DNA from: Oscillospiraceae bacterium
GTDB lineage: Bacteria; Bacillota; Clostridia; Oscillospirales; Acutalibacteraceae
DNA length: 15,378 nucleotides
Assembly: GCA_902796535.1 (NCBI GenBank)
Contig: CADBPL010000176.1
Span: 1 to 15,378 of the forward strand
Reading direction: 5' to 3'
The position numbers and the translations under genes are program-made. Shown one piece after another: positions 7,026-13,616 of the stretch; position 1 is the stretch's first letter; each line of letters opens with the position of its first letter. The notes under the pieces were generated by a model, which did not search any database, had not been told where the DNA came from, and saw only the letters and a list, made by a program, of their open reading frames with translations.

Positions 7026-8899
7026 AATACAATTACCTGAACAATCTCCCTCTTGACGAGGCAAAACAAAAGCTTTACGATCACCTGACCGCCGTCGGTT
7101 TTCGGGGCAAAACCGAAACCGTACCTGTGACCGCCGCCTGCGGCCGCGTGATCAAAAACGCGGCTTACGCGCGCATCTGCTCGCCGCATTACAACGCCTG
7201 CGCCATGGACGGCGCGGCCGTGAAGGCCAAAACGACCTTTGCGGCAAGCGACCGCACGCCCGTGACGCTGACCGAAGCCGATTACGTTACGGTCGACACG
7301 GGCGACCCGCTGCCCGACGGCTGCGACGCGGTGATCATGGTGGAAGACCTGATCGACTGCGGTGGCGGAAGCGTTCAGATCCTTTCCCCGGTCTACCCGT
7401 GGCAGAACGTGCGGCAGGTGGGCGAAGACATCTGCATGGGCGACATGATCGCCCCGTCGGGCACAACGCTCACGCCCGCGCTGTGCGGCGCGCTGCTGGC
7501 GGGCGGCGTGACCGAAATTGAAGTCATCCGAAAACCGCTGGTCGGGGTCATCCCCACGGGCGACGAGATCGTGCCGCCCACGTCCGACCCGCAAAAGGGC
7601 GACGTTATTGAATTCAATTCCACGGTGTTCAGGGGGATGCTGGATTCGTTCGGCGCGAACGTGAAGGTATACCCGATCACGCCGGACAAAAAGGAGCTGA
7701 TCCGAGCCGCCGTGGAAACGGCGCTGGACGAGTGCGATATGGCGCTTGTTTCCGCCGGTTCGTCGGCGGGGCGCGACGATTACACGAGCGAGATCATCGC
7801 TTCGCTCGGCACGGTTCTGGTGCACGGCATTGCCGTTAAGCCCGGCAAGCCCGCCGTGCTGGGCGAAGCCGGGGGCAAGCCCGTGATCGGGCTGCCCGGC
7901 TACCCCGTTTCGGCGATCGTCATCATGGATGAGATCGTATCTGAAGTGATCGGGCAGTATTACGGCAGGCCCGAAGGCCCCCGTGAGACCGTGAAGGCGA
8001 CGCTGGCCAAAAAAATCGTTTCGTCGCTGAAATACAGCGAATACGTCCGCGTGTCCCTCGGCCGCATCGGCGGCAGGCTCATCGCCTCGCCCCTGCCGCG
8101 CGGCGCGGGCGTGATCACCAGCTTCACCAAAGCCGACGGCGTGCTGATCGTGCCGCAAAACTGCGAAGGGCTTGAAGCGGGCGAAGCGGTCGATATCCGG
8201 CTGAACAAGCCGCTTGCAAAAATCGAAAACACGCTCATCGTCACCGGCAGCCACGACCCGCTCATCGACGAGGTTGCGGATTTCCTCGCCAAACGCGGCG
8301 CGCCGTTTCGCGTGTGCTCCACCCACGTGGGCAGCATGGGCGCGATCTACGCCGTGCGCGACGGGCACGCCCACATGGGCGGCGTCCATTTGCTGGACAC
8401 GGAAACGGGCGAATATAACAAATCATACGTTGAAAAATATATCCCCGGCGGCAAAGCCGTGACGGTTAAGGGCGTGAAGCGCGTGCAGGGGCTGATGGTC
8501 GCCCCGGGCAACCCGCTGGGCGTGAAGGAATTCAAGGACATTCAAAATCTCCGCTACGTCAACCGCCAGCGGGGCGCGGGCACGCGCGTTTTGTGCGATT
8601 ATCTGCTGGAACAAAACGGGCTGAAGCCCGATGAGATCAACGGCTACCGCAACGAGGAATTCACCCACACCGCCGTTGCCGCGCTCATTGCCGCCGGCAA
8701 CGCGGACGCGGGGCTGGGCATTTATTCCGCCGCCAAAATGTACGGGCTTGATTTCATTCCGATCTGTAACGAAACCTACGAATTTTTAGTCGATCGGGAT
8801 TCTCTCGACGACCCGATGGTGCGGGCGTTTCTGGACGTGCTGTATTCGGATGAATTTCAAAAACGTCTGGCTGAAATGGGAGGATACTCACCATGCTGA
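7022..8899 (+). CDS. MoeA fused to a C-terminal periplasmic-binding-protein-like (molybdate-type) domain
   Basis: 625 residues in two parts. Residues 1-395 are a full MoeA: YNACAMDGAAV (57-67), VDTGDPLPDGCDAVIMVED (91-109), GVIPTGDEI (175-183), SAGSSAGRDDYT (244-255), VKPGKPAVLG and GLPGYPVSA (290-298). From about residue 402 a second domain begins (ENTLIVTGSHDPLIDEVADF), with GSMGAIYAVRDGHAHMGGVH (437-456), YVNRQRGAGTRVLCDYLL (512-529) and ADAGLGIYSAAKMYGLDFIP (561-580). This pattern belongs to the PBP-like domain found fused to MoeA and to ModE-like regulators. It has no signal peptide, so it acts in the cytoplasm, possibly by binding oxyanion or cofactor. In the third domain, AGSSAG replaces the more usual GGxSxG. 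It overlaps moeA1 by 4 nt and moaC by 7 nt. Confidence 0.9.
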   Translation: MKYNYLNNLPLDEAKQKLYDHLTAVGFRGKTETVPVTAACGRVIKNAAYARICSPHYNACAMDGAAVKAKTTFAASDRTPVTLTEADYVTVDTGDPLPDGCDAVIMVEDLIDCGGGSVQILSPVYPWQNVRQVGEDICMGDMIAPSGTTLTPALCGALLAGGVTEIEVIRKPLVGVIPTGDEIVPPTSDPQKGDVIEFNSTVFRGMLDSFGANVKVYPITPDKKELIRAAVETALDECDMALVSAGSSAGRDDYTSEIIASLGTVLVHGIAVKPGKPAVLGEAGGKPVIGLPGYPVSAIVIMDEIVSEVIGQYYGRPEGPRETVKATLAKKIVSSLKYSEYVRVSLGRIGGRLIASPLPRGAGVITSFTKADGVLIVPQNCEGLEAGEAVDIRLNKPLAKIENTLIVTGSHDPLIDEVADFLAKRGAPFRVCSTHVGSMGAIYAVRDGHAHMGGVHLLDTETGEYNKSYVEKYIPGGKAVTVKGVKRVQGLMVAPGNPLGVKEFKDIQNLRYVNRQRGAGTRVLCDYLLEQNGLKPDEINGYRNEEFTHTAVAALIAAGNADAGLGIYSAAKMYGLDFIPICNETYEFLVDRDSLDDPMVRAFLDVLYSDEFQKRLAEMGGYSPC

Positions 8900-9360
8900 C
8901 ACATCTGAACGAAAAGGGCGAAGCGGTCATGGTCGACGTGGGCTGCAAGGATGTGACCGTCCGCACGGCGGCCGCCTGCGCGAGCATTCGCATGAAGCGC
9001 GAAACGCTGGAAGCCCTGCTGAACGCCAACCTGAAAAAGGGCGACGGGCTCGGCGCCGCGCGCATCGCGGGCATCATGGGCGCCAAAAAAACAGGCGAGC
9101 TGATCCCGCTTTGCCACAATATTCCCATTGATAAAATCACCGTCGATTTTGAAAAGCTGAGCGACACGGTTCTTGCCGTTATCGTCCGTGCCAAATGCAC
9201 TTATAAAACCGGCGTCGAAATGGAAGCGCTCACGGGCGCGTCCGTGGCGGCGCTGACGGTCTACGATATGTGCAAAGCCATCGACCGCGGCATGGTCATT
9301 GAAGAGATCAGGCTGCTGGAAAAAACCGGCGGCAAGAGTGATTACCGTTATGAAGGATAA
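8893..9360 (+). CDS. moaC: Cyclic pyranopterin monophosphate synthase MoaC
   Basis: 155 residues, the standard length. MoaC converts the 3',8-cyclo-dihydro-GTP made by MoaA into cyclic pyranopterin monophosphate. Family motifs are AARIAGIMGAKKTGELIPLCHNI (spanning about 55-77), CTYKTGVEMEALTGASVAAL (102-121) and the catalytic YDMCKA (124-129, with D125 and K128). GGGAGG (8878-8883) lies 9 nt before the ATG, inside the end of the preceding MoeA gene. It overlaps moaA by 11 nt, so the two consecutive enzymes of step one are translationally linked. Confidence 0.95.
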   Translation: MLTHLNEKGEAVMVDVGCKDVTVRTAAACASIRMKRETLEALLNANLKKGDGLGAARIAGIMGAKKTGELIPLCHNIPIDKITVDFEKLSDTVLAVIVRAKCTYKTGVEMEALTGASVAALTVYDMCKAIDRGMVIEEIRLLEKTGGKSDYRYEG

Positions 9361-10285
9361 ATTCGGCCGGGAAATTTCATATCTGCGCATTTCCGTCACG
9401 CAGCGCTGCAACCTCAACTGCGTTTACTGCGGCAAGGGGGACTGCGCCAAAAAAGCGGCGGAGCTGCCGCCCGAAGGCTATTACAAAATCGCCAAAGCGT
9501 TCGCCCGATGCGGCATTCAAAAGATCCGCGTCACGGGCGGCGAGCCGCTGGTTCGGCAGGACGTGTGCGAGATCATCCGGCTGCTGCGCTCCATTCCCCA
9601 AATCGAAACGCTGGCGCTGACGACAAACGGCGTTTACCTCGGGCAGACGGCGCAGGCGCTGAAGGACGCCGGACTGGACAGCGTGAACATCAGCCTTGAC
9701 AGCACGGACGGCAGCACCTACCGCCGCCTGACGGGCGCGGACGTGCTGGAAAAAGTGCTGGCGGGCATTGACGAAGCCGAGCGCGTCGGGCTTTCGCCCG
9801 TCAAAATCAACGCCGTGCTGATGAAGGGCGTGAACAGCGACGGCGCGGGGCAGCTCATTGCCCTTGCCAAAGAGCGGGACATCGACGTGCGCTTCATTGA
9901 GCTGATGCCGTTTTCTGACGAGGGCGAGGATCGCTCGCTGATCGTCACGGGCGAAGAAATTCTGGCACAGTTCCCGTTTTTGCGGCCTGTTCCGGGCGAG
10001 AACAGCACGGCAAAGTATTATGCGGCCGATGGCTTTCGCGGCCGGGTCGGGCTGATCAATTCGGTCAGCCATAAGTTCTGCGCCGATTGCAACCGCGTCC
10101 GCCTGCTGTGCGACGGCAAGGTGAAGCCCTGCCTCGGGCAGGACGCGGCTTATGACCTCATGCCGTTTTTGAACAGCGAAGAACAGCTTGAAGAAACCAT
10201 CAAAACCATCATCAGAAACAAGCCGGCGGGGCACAGCTTTGAAACAAAAGGCGCCGCGCACGGGCTGAACCGAACAGGAGGATGA
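9350..10285 (+). CDS. moaA: GTP 3',8-cyclase MoaA (radical SAM)
   Basis: 311 residues, a little shorter than the usual 325-340. MoaA rearranges GTP into 3',8-cH2GTP. The N-terminal radical SAM cluster is C20-x3-C24-x2-C27 in RCNLNCVYC; the SAM-binding loop is VTGGEPL (61-67). The second 4Fe-4S site, which binds GTP, is C244-x2-C247-x13-C261 in HKFCADCNRVRLLCDGKVKP plus the following Cys. The chain ends in Gly-Gly (310-311), as in active MoaA, where these residues are required. A start 17 codons upstream (9299) was rejected: it lies in moaC and precedes the normal MKDKFGR start. The chosen ATG overlaps moaC by 11 nt, with AGAGTGAT as a modest ribosome site. Confidence 0.95.
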   Translation: MKDKFGREISYLRISVTQRCNLNCVYCGKGDCAKKAAELPPEGYYKIAKAFARCGIQKIRVTGGEPLVRQDVCEIIRLLRSIPQIETLALTTNGVYLGQTAQALKDAGLDSVNISLDSTDGSTYRRLTGADVLEKVLAGIDEAERVGLSPVKINAVLMKGVNSDGAGQLIALAKERDIDVRFIELMPFSDEGEDRSLIVTGEEILAQFPFLRPVPGENSTAKYYAADGFRGRVGLINSVSHKFCADCNRVRLLCDGKVKPCLGQDAAYDLMPFLNSEEQLEETIKTIIRNKPAGHSFETKGAAHGLNRTGG

Positions 10286-10288
10286 ACC

Positions 10289-10732
10289 ATGGCCAGAGTT
10301 GTTGCCATCAACATCAGCGAACAAAAGAAAACGCCGAAAAAATCGATCCCCGAAGGCAGGCTGATCGAAGATTTCGGCTTTGAGGGCGACGCGCACGCGG
10401 GCAAGTGGCACCGGCAGGTGAGCCTGCTGGCGAAGGAAAGCATCGAGCGGGCGCAGGGCATGCGCACCGACGGGCTGTGCCACGGCCTGTTTGCCGAAAA
10501 CATCACCACCGAGGGCATCGTGCTGCACACGCTCCCCGTCGGCACACGGCTGAAAATCGGCAAAGACGCGGTCATTGAGATCACGCAGATCGGCAAGGAA
10601 TGCCACGACGGCTGCGCCATACGCGAGCTGGTCGGGCAGTGCATCATGCCCAGAGAGGGCGTGTTCGGCGTTGTGCTCACCGGCGGCGTTGTGAGGGCAA
10701 ACGACAGGATCAGCATTTTGCCCAACGGCTGA
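10289..10732 (+). CDS. MOSC-domain protein
   Basis: 147 residues, consisting only of a MOSC domain, the fold at the C-terminus of Moco sulfurases and in YiiM-like proteins. Typical blocks are EDFGFEGDAHAG (27-38), RQVSLLAKESIE (42-53), GLFAENITTEGI (66-77), and GKECHDGCAIRELVGQCIMP (102-121) with C105, C109 and C118. The last gives way to REGVFGVVLTGGVVRANDRI. Such single-domain proteins are frequent in clostridial Mo/W cofactor operons, sometimes fused to MogA, but their reaction is not firmly known; carrying sulfur or binding the pterin cofactor is likely. AGGAGG (10276-10281) is 7 nt before the ATG and the gap from moaA is 3 nt. Last gene of the operon, followed by a terminator. Confidence 0.88.
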   Translation: MARVVAINISEQKKTPKKSIPEGRLIEDFGFEGDAHAGKWHRQVSLLAKESIERAQGMRTDGLCHGLFAENITTEGIVLHTLPVGTRLKIGKDAVIEITQIGKECHDGCAIRELVGQCIMPREGVFGVVLTGGVVRANDRISILPNG

Positions 10733-10780
10733 ACGGGCAAAGCGCGTTCGGCAGCTCGAACCTGAAAGGATCATTCACGC

Positions 10781-10825
10781 AAAAAGCGGCAGGAAACCGG
10801 GTATCCCGGCTCCTGCCGCTTTTTT
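10781..10825. terminator. Bidirectional intrinsic terminator between MOSC and histidine kinase genes
   Basis: AAAAAGCGGCAGGA (10781-10794) pairs with TCCTGCCGCTTTTT (10811-10824), with an inner CCGG/CCGG pairing, and is followed by a T run. The A run on the left gives a T run on the minus strand, so the hairpin can end both the plus-strand cofactor operon and the minus-strand regulator operon, whose genes converge here. Confidence 0.92.
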
Positions 10826-10832
10826 GATGCGG

Positions 10833-12131
10833 TCAGCTCTCCTGCTTTAAAGGAATTGCGATGTTGCTGAAAAAGCGGCTGCCTTCATGCGAAAACCGCG
10901 CCAGCCCGCCGTAGGCTTCCACAGTCGCCGTAACGGAGGCCAGCCCGTGCGCTTCGCCCGTATGCCGGGTCGACAGATACTGCTGATCCTCCTTCCGCGC
11001 TTTTCCGTCAAAGCTGTTGGTGGCAACAATGAACAGCTGCGCGTCGTTTTCGGTGAGTACGGCCAGGTCGATGAACCGATCCTCCGTCGCTTTGCACGCG
11101 ATCACCGCATTTTCCAGAATGTTGCCGATCACGGTGCACAGGTCAACATCCGAAATGGGCAGCGCCGCCGGCAGGCGGATCTTGGCCTGAAAGCGGATCG
11201 CGTTCTGCCCGGAGACGTGCCTGTAAAAATTCAGCAGGGCGTTCAGCGGCGCGTGTTCGGTGTAATAAACGATCTCGCCGGTCGGCATTTTCTTTTCATA
11301 TTCATGCAGATACCTGCCCAGCTCCTCCATTTCACCGGCGTCATACAGCTCGCGCATCGTGCGCACGCTCTGGCGGAAATCGTGCCGCGTCCGCTCGGAG
11401 GCTTTGATATAGCGCTGCTGGGAATCGAACTGAACCCCGCGCATCATCAGCATCCGGTTGCTCGTTTCAATTTTGCTTCGTTCCATCAGCGCCTTGACGC
11501 AAAAATAGAACAGCACGTGCAGCAGCAGCCAGAAAGCCAACAGAACAAGCTGCGAGGCAAACGTGCTGAGATCCAGCGCCTCCGCTTTTTCGGGCGCCTT
11601 CACGACCGGCTTGATCAGGATGCCGTTGGCAAAAATGCAGGCGGAAAACACGACCGCGGTGTGCCAAACGTTGGCGTAGCTCAGGTTTTCCACAACGAAG
11701 CTGCCGTACTTTGCGGCCGGGTAAAACAGCAGGGCGCTGACCGGAATGCAGACCAGGCACATCATGATCTGATACTCGAGCCGGGAGGACAGATAACCCG
11801 CCAGCACAAAGGTCAGCGAAAAAACACAGTTGGTGATGATCATGTACAGCGACGCGACCGACGAAAAAACCGCGAGGGATTGGCAGAACCTCACCCTCAG
11901 GGTGAAGTGATACATCACGAGGAACAGCGGGATCAGAAGCAGCAGCAACAGGTTCGGGTTGAAAACGAAGCGGTTGCGCAGCCATGCGGCCAAAACGTCG
12001 GCGGTGAGGAGCACGGAGGCCACGAACGCAGCCGTTGGGCGCCAGCCGAACCGAAGCCGGTTTTTCATCGGCAGATAACAAAGCAGCGCCGCCGGAAAAA
12101 TAAACATCTGCGCCAGCATGATTTTGATCAT
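10833..12131 (-). CDS. Membrane sensor histidine kinase, GHKL (AgrC/VirS-like) family
   Basis: 432 residues. Residues 1 to about 212 hold six or seven hydrophobic segments (about 4-22, 34-52, 59-78, 85-112, 122-140, 155-175, 193-212). They form a multi-pass sensor with no large external domain. A short linker leads to the phospho-acceptor motif RTRHDFRQS (H250) and a dimerisation helix. The GHKL ATPase follows, with N-box DLCTVIGNILENAV (N337, N341) and a G-box reduced to HGLASV (395-400) instead of the usual GLGL. The gene overlaps the response regulator by 4 nt (ATGA), and GGGGGG lies upstream of its ATG. AgrC-like kinases often sense peptides, but no AgrB/AgrD-like genes are seen here. The signal is unknown, and nothing ties it to tungsten except adjacency. 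Confidence 0.88.
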   Translation of the reverse strand: MIKIMLAQMFIFPAALLCYLPMKNRLRFGWRPTAAFVASVLLTADVLAAWLRNRFVFNPNLLLLLLIPLFLVMYHFTLRVRFCQSLAVFSSVASLYMIITNCVFSLTFVLAGYLSSRLEYQIMMCLVCIPVSALLFYPAAKYGSFVVENLSYANVWHTAVVFSACIFANGILIKPVVKAPEKAEALDLSTFASQLVLLAFWLLLHVLFYFCVKALMERSKIETSNRMLMMRGVQFDSQQRYIKASERTRHDFRQSVRTMRELYDAGEMEELGRYLHEYEKKMPTGEIVYYTEHAPLNALLNFYRHVSGQNAIRFQAKIRLPAALPISDVDLCTVIGNILENAVIACKATEDRFIDLAVLTENDAQLFIVATNSFDGKARKEDQQYLSTRHTGEAHGLASVTATVEAYGGLARFSHEGSRFFSNIAIPLKQES

Positions 12132-12871
12132 GTTCCGTTCCCCCCGGTCAGCCCGGCTTCGTTCCGGATTTTTGAAATTTTATAATTGAACCACATTTCC
12201 TGCAAAACCTTTTCTTTTTTTCTGTTGACAGGCAGCACGGCTCCATTTGAGAGGCAGCAGCCGTGCTCCTCAAACCGGCTGATGTAATCCATGTTGACGA
12301 CCACGCCCTTCATCAGGGTCAGGAACCGTTCATCCAGCTTTTCTCGCGCGGCGGTGAACGTCATGCGCGTGTGGAAAACGTCGCCGTTTTTGTTGGTGAG
12401 GCTGATGTAGTTGCCCCGCGTTTCCAGCGAAACCAGCTCGGAAAAGCGGATCAGGTAATTGCTGCGGCTGTAGGAAAAGGAAAACCCGCGTTCCTGCCGG
12501 TCGCTGCGGCGCAAAAAGTGATCGAACGTGCGAAAAATCTCATCCCTTGCGCAGGGCTTGATAAAGTAGCCGGAGGCAAAAACGGTGAACGCGTCGGAAT
12601 AGTGGCTCTCACTCGTGGTCAAAAAAAACAGCACCACGTCTTTATCTGTTTCACGGATGCGCCGAGCCGTTTCGATCCCCGTCATGCCGTCCATATAAAT
12701 ATCCAGCAGCACGGCAGTGAAGCGGTAAGCGGTGTAATCACGCAGCAGCGCTTCCCCGCTTTCATATTCGGCGCAGACAAGGTCGATCCCCCGCAGCTGC
12801 GCATATTCTTTCAATAAATCGGCGATATGGCTTCTTTCCGTCGCCTGATCGTCAACAATCGCAATGTTCAC
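12128..12871 (-). CDS. LytTR-family response regulator
   Basis: 247 residues. Receiver domain about 1-122: acidic pocket D7-D8, phosphorylation site D57 in AVLLDIYMDG, switch residues T85/T86, and K105 in GYFIKP. LytTR DNA-binding domain about 135-240: SYLIRF-like start (SNYLIRFSELVSLETRGNY), TRMTFTAAREKL, FLTLMKGVVVNMDYI and PVNRKKEKVL, matching AgrA/VirR-type binders that recognise paired 9-bp sites. The start is GTG at 12871, giving the canonical MNIAIVDD. An in-frame TAA four codons upstream rules out any extension. It is the first gene of a two-gene operon with the GHKL kinase and is expressed from an extended -10 promoter upstream. Confidence 0.92.
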   Translation of the reverse strand: MNIAIVDDQATERSHIADLLKEYAQLRGIDLVCAEYESGEALLRDYTAYRFTAVLLDIYMDGMTGIETARRIRETDKDVVLFFLTTSESHYSDAFTVFASGYFIKPCARDEIFRTFDHFLRRSDRQERGFSFSYSRSNYLIRFSELVSLETRGNYISLTNKNGDVFHTRMTFTAAREKLDERFLTLMKGVVVNMDYISRFEEHGCCLSNGAVLPVNRKKEKVLQEMWFNYKISKIRNEAGLTGGNGT

Positions 12872-12904
12872 GGCAGTCCACTCTTATCCTTTGATTTAAG
12901 CATT

Positions 12905-12913
12905 ATTATACCA
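12905..12913 (-). promoter_or_regulatory. Extended -10 promoter of the response regulator/kinase operon
   Basis: On the minus strand TGGTATAAT (12913-12905) is a perfect -10 with the TGn extension. The -35 position reads CAGCCC and is not consensus, so an activator may be needed. A direct repeat CTGCGC (12931-12936 and 12947-12952 on the plus strand, 16-nt offset) covers the -35 and upstream region and could be a binding site. The predicted leader is about 27 nt. Confidence 0.6.
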
Positions 12914-12973
12914 AATTGTTTGATTTTGGGCTGCGCCTGTTTTCACCTGCGCGCCGCCAATTATCCCATTTTG

Positions 12974-13002
12974 TTGATTTGATGTTTTTTGTGCGATACA
13001 CT
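12974..13002 (+). promoter_or_regulatory. Putative plus-strand promoter reading into the gene-free region
   Basis: TTGATT (12974-12979), 17-nt spacer, TACACT (12997-13002); each hexamer matches consensus at 4 of 6 positions. An inverted repeat ACACT-N5-AGTGT (12998-13012) overlaps the -10 and the predicted start near 13009, an operator-like arrangement. It is divergent from the regulator promoter. Plausible but unproven. Confidence 0.4.
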
Positions 13003-13152
13003 GGGTGAGTGTAAAAGTGTCCTTTTCTTTTTTGATGAAGAAGAAGAAAAAAGCATATTCCTGAACCTGACAAAAGCGCCGGGCGGAAAATTTTCCGCGT
13101 CCGGCGGCGGCTCTGATCCGCGCAAAAGCCCCGGATCAGCGCCCGGTTTTGT

Positions 13153-13276
13153 ACCGAAAGCGGCTCCCGCGCCGATCATATACCTCTACCTCGCTCAGAA
13201 ATCTCCGATAACCATCTCGCTTTCAACTCCGGCCTTTGCGCCGGAACCGTTTCCGCCCGACGGAGCCGCTTTCGGT
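13153..13276. repeat. Perfect 15-bp inverted repeat with 94-nt interior
   Basis: ACCGAAAGCGGCTCC at 13153-13167 is the exact reverse complement of 13262-13276. The interior contains a second perfect hairpin (TCCGGC/GCCGGA, 13228-13245). The right arm ends where the next hairpin (13276-13306) begins. No insertion-sequence ends, transposase or target duplications are seen, so RNA structure or a small degenerate element are the likely explanations. Confidence 0.85.
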
Positions 13277-13550
13277 TTTCCCTGCCCGAAAAAACGGGCG
13301 GGAAAAGCGCGGCCGTCAGGCGCCGCAACGCGCAAAGCAAACCGCAAGCCATGCAAACGCGCCGCCGCGCAAAAAAAGCAGCCTCCGCTGGCTGCCCGCC
13401 GTTCCCCGCCTTCCTGGCGCAACGGCGCTGTGAACGGTATCAAAGTATAACACAGGATCCCTTTAAAATCAATATCACGCTGATTCAGCCTGTTGATCGG
13501 GCTGCCCTATCGCGCTGCAACGCGGCGCACCCAAATTCAACCGGCATGGC

Positions 13551-13600
13551 AAAGCCCCCGAAGCGCGGGAAGGAACCGCTGCTTCGGGGGGCTTTTTGTT
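13551..13600 (+). terminator. Strong intrinsic terminator, best in plus orientation
   Basis: AAAGCCCCCGAAGC (13551-13564) pairs with GCTTCGGGGGGCTTT (13581-13595) with one bulged G. It continues inward through GCGG/CCGC (13565-13568 with 13576-13579) around a GAAGGAA loop, and is followed by TTTTTGTTTG. On the minus strand only TTTGCC follows, so it terminates plus-strand transcripts best. It also lies 16 nt downstream of the stop of the minus-strand gene ending at 13617 and could serve both. Confidence 0.85.
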
Positions 13601-13616
13601 TGATTTGTCGGGGCTG

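Larger units (their letters stand above)
13009..13600 (+). ncRNA. Candidate large structured non-coding RNA in a gene-free stretch
   Basis: No convincing protein gene lies between 12872 and 13616. The short frames here are Pro/Ala/Arg/Lys-rich, start at TTG or lack ribosome sites, and match no family I recognise. The stretch is full of pairable segments: CGCCGG/CCGGCG around a GCGGAAAATTTTCCGC palindrome (13077-13106); CTGATCCG/CGGATCAG (13113-13120 with 13132-13139) extended by GGC/GCC; a perfect 15-bp long-range pairing (13153-13167 with 13262-13276) enclosing TCCGGC/GCCGGA (13228-13245); TTTTCCC-T-GCCCG/CGGGC-GGGAAAA (13276-13306); GCGCGGC/GCCGCGC (13307-13313 with 13364-13370); and GCAGCC/GGCTGC (13378-13395). 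A plus-strand promoter candidate and a plus-oriented terminator bracket it. I do not recognise RNase P, tmRNA, SRP or 6S RNA signatures. An alternative is a GC-rich intergenic region with a degenerate repeat. Confidence 0.35.

Noticed and set aside
6743..8389. 548-codon frame antisense to the two moeA genes
   Set aside because: Antisense shadow; the sense strand has intact MoeA motifs and coupled starts, while the antisense protein is low-complexity Arg/His/Asp-rich.
9377..10774. 465-codon frame antisense to moaA and the MOSC gene
   Set aside because: Covers well-supported genes and runs toward the terminator; composition typical of a shadow frame.
10887..12185. 432-codon plus-strand frame opposite the histidine kinase
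   Set aside because: Gln/Arg/His-rich shadow; the minus strand carries an unmistakable GHKL kinase.
13153..13306. Insertion-sequence or CRISPR remnant
   Set aside because: The inverted repeats are not terminal to any transposase, no target duplications are visible, and there are no regularly spaced direct repeats.
12961..13443. Two short minus-strand frames (12961-13179 and 13195-13443)
   Set aside because: No ribosome sites, biased composition and no family resemblance; better explained by GC-rich non-coding sequence.
12989..13450. 153-codon plus-strand frame in the gene-free stretch
   Set aside because: Begins at TTG within the putative promoter, has no ribosome site, becomes Pro/Ala/Lys low complexity, and overlaps the strong inverted repeats.
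13446..13600. Short independent small RNA from a TATAAC box at 13446-13451 to the terminator
   Set aside because: No acceptable -35 at proper spacing and no TGn extension; weaker than the longer transcript model.
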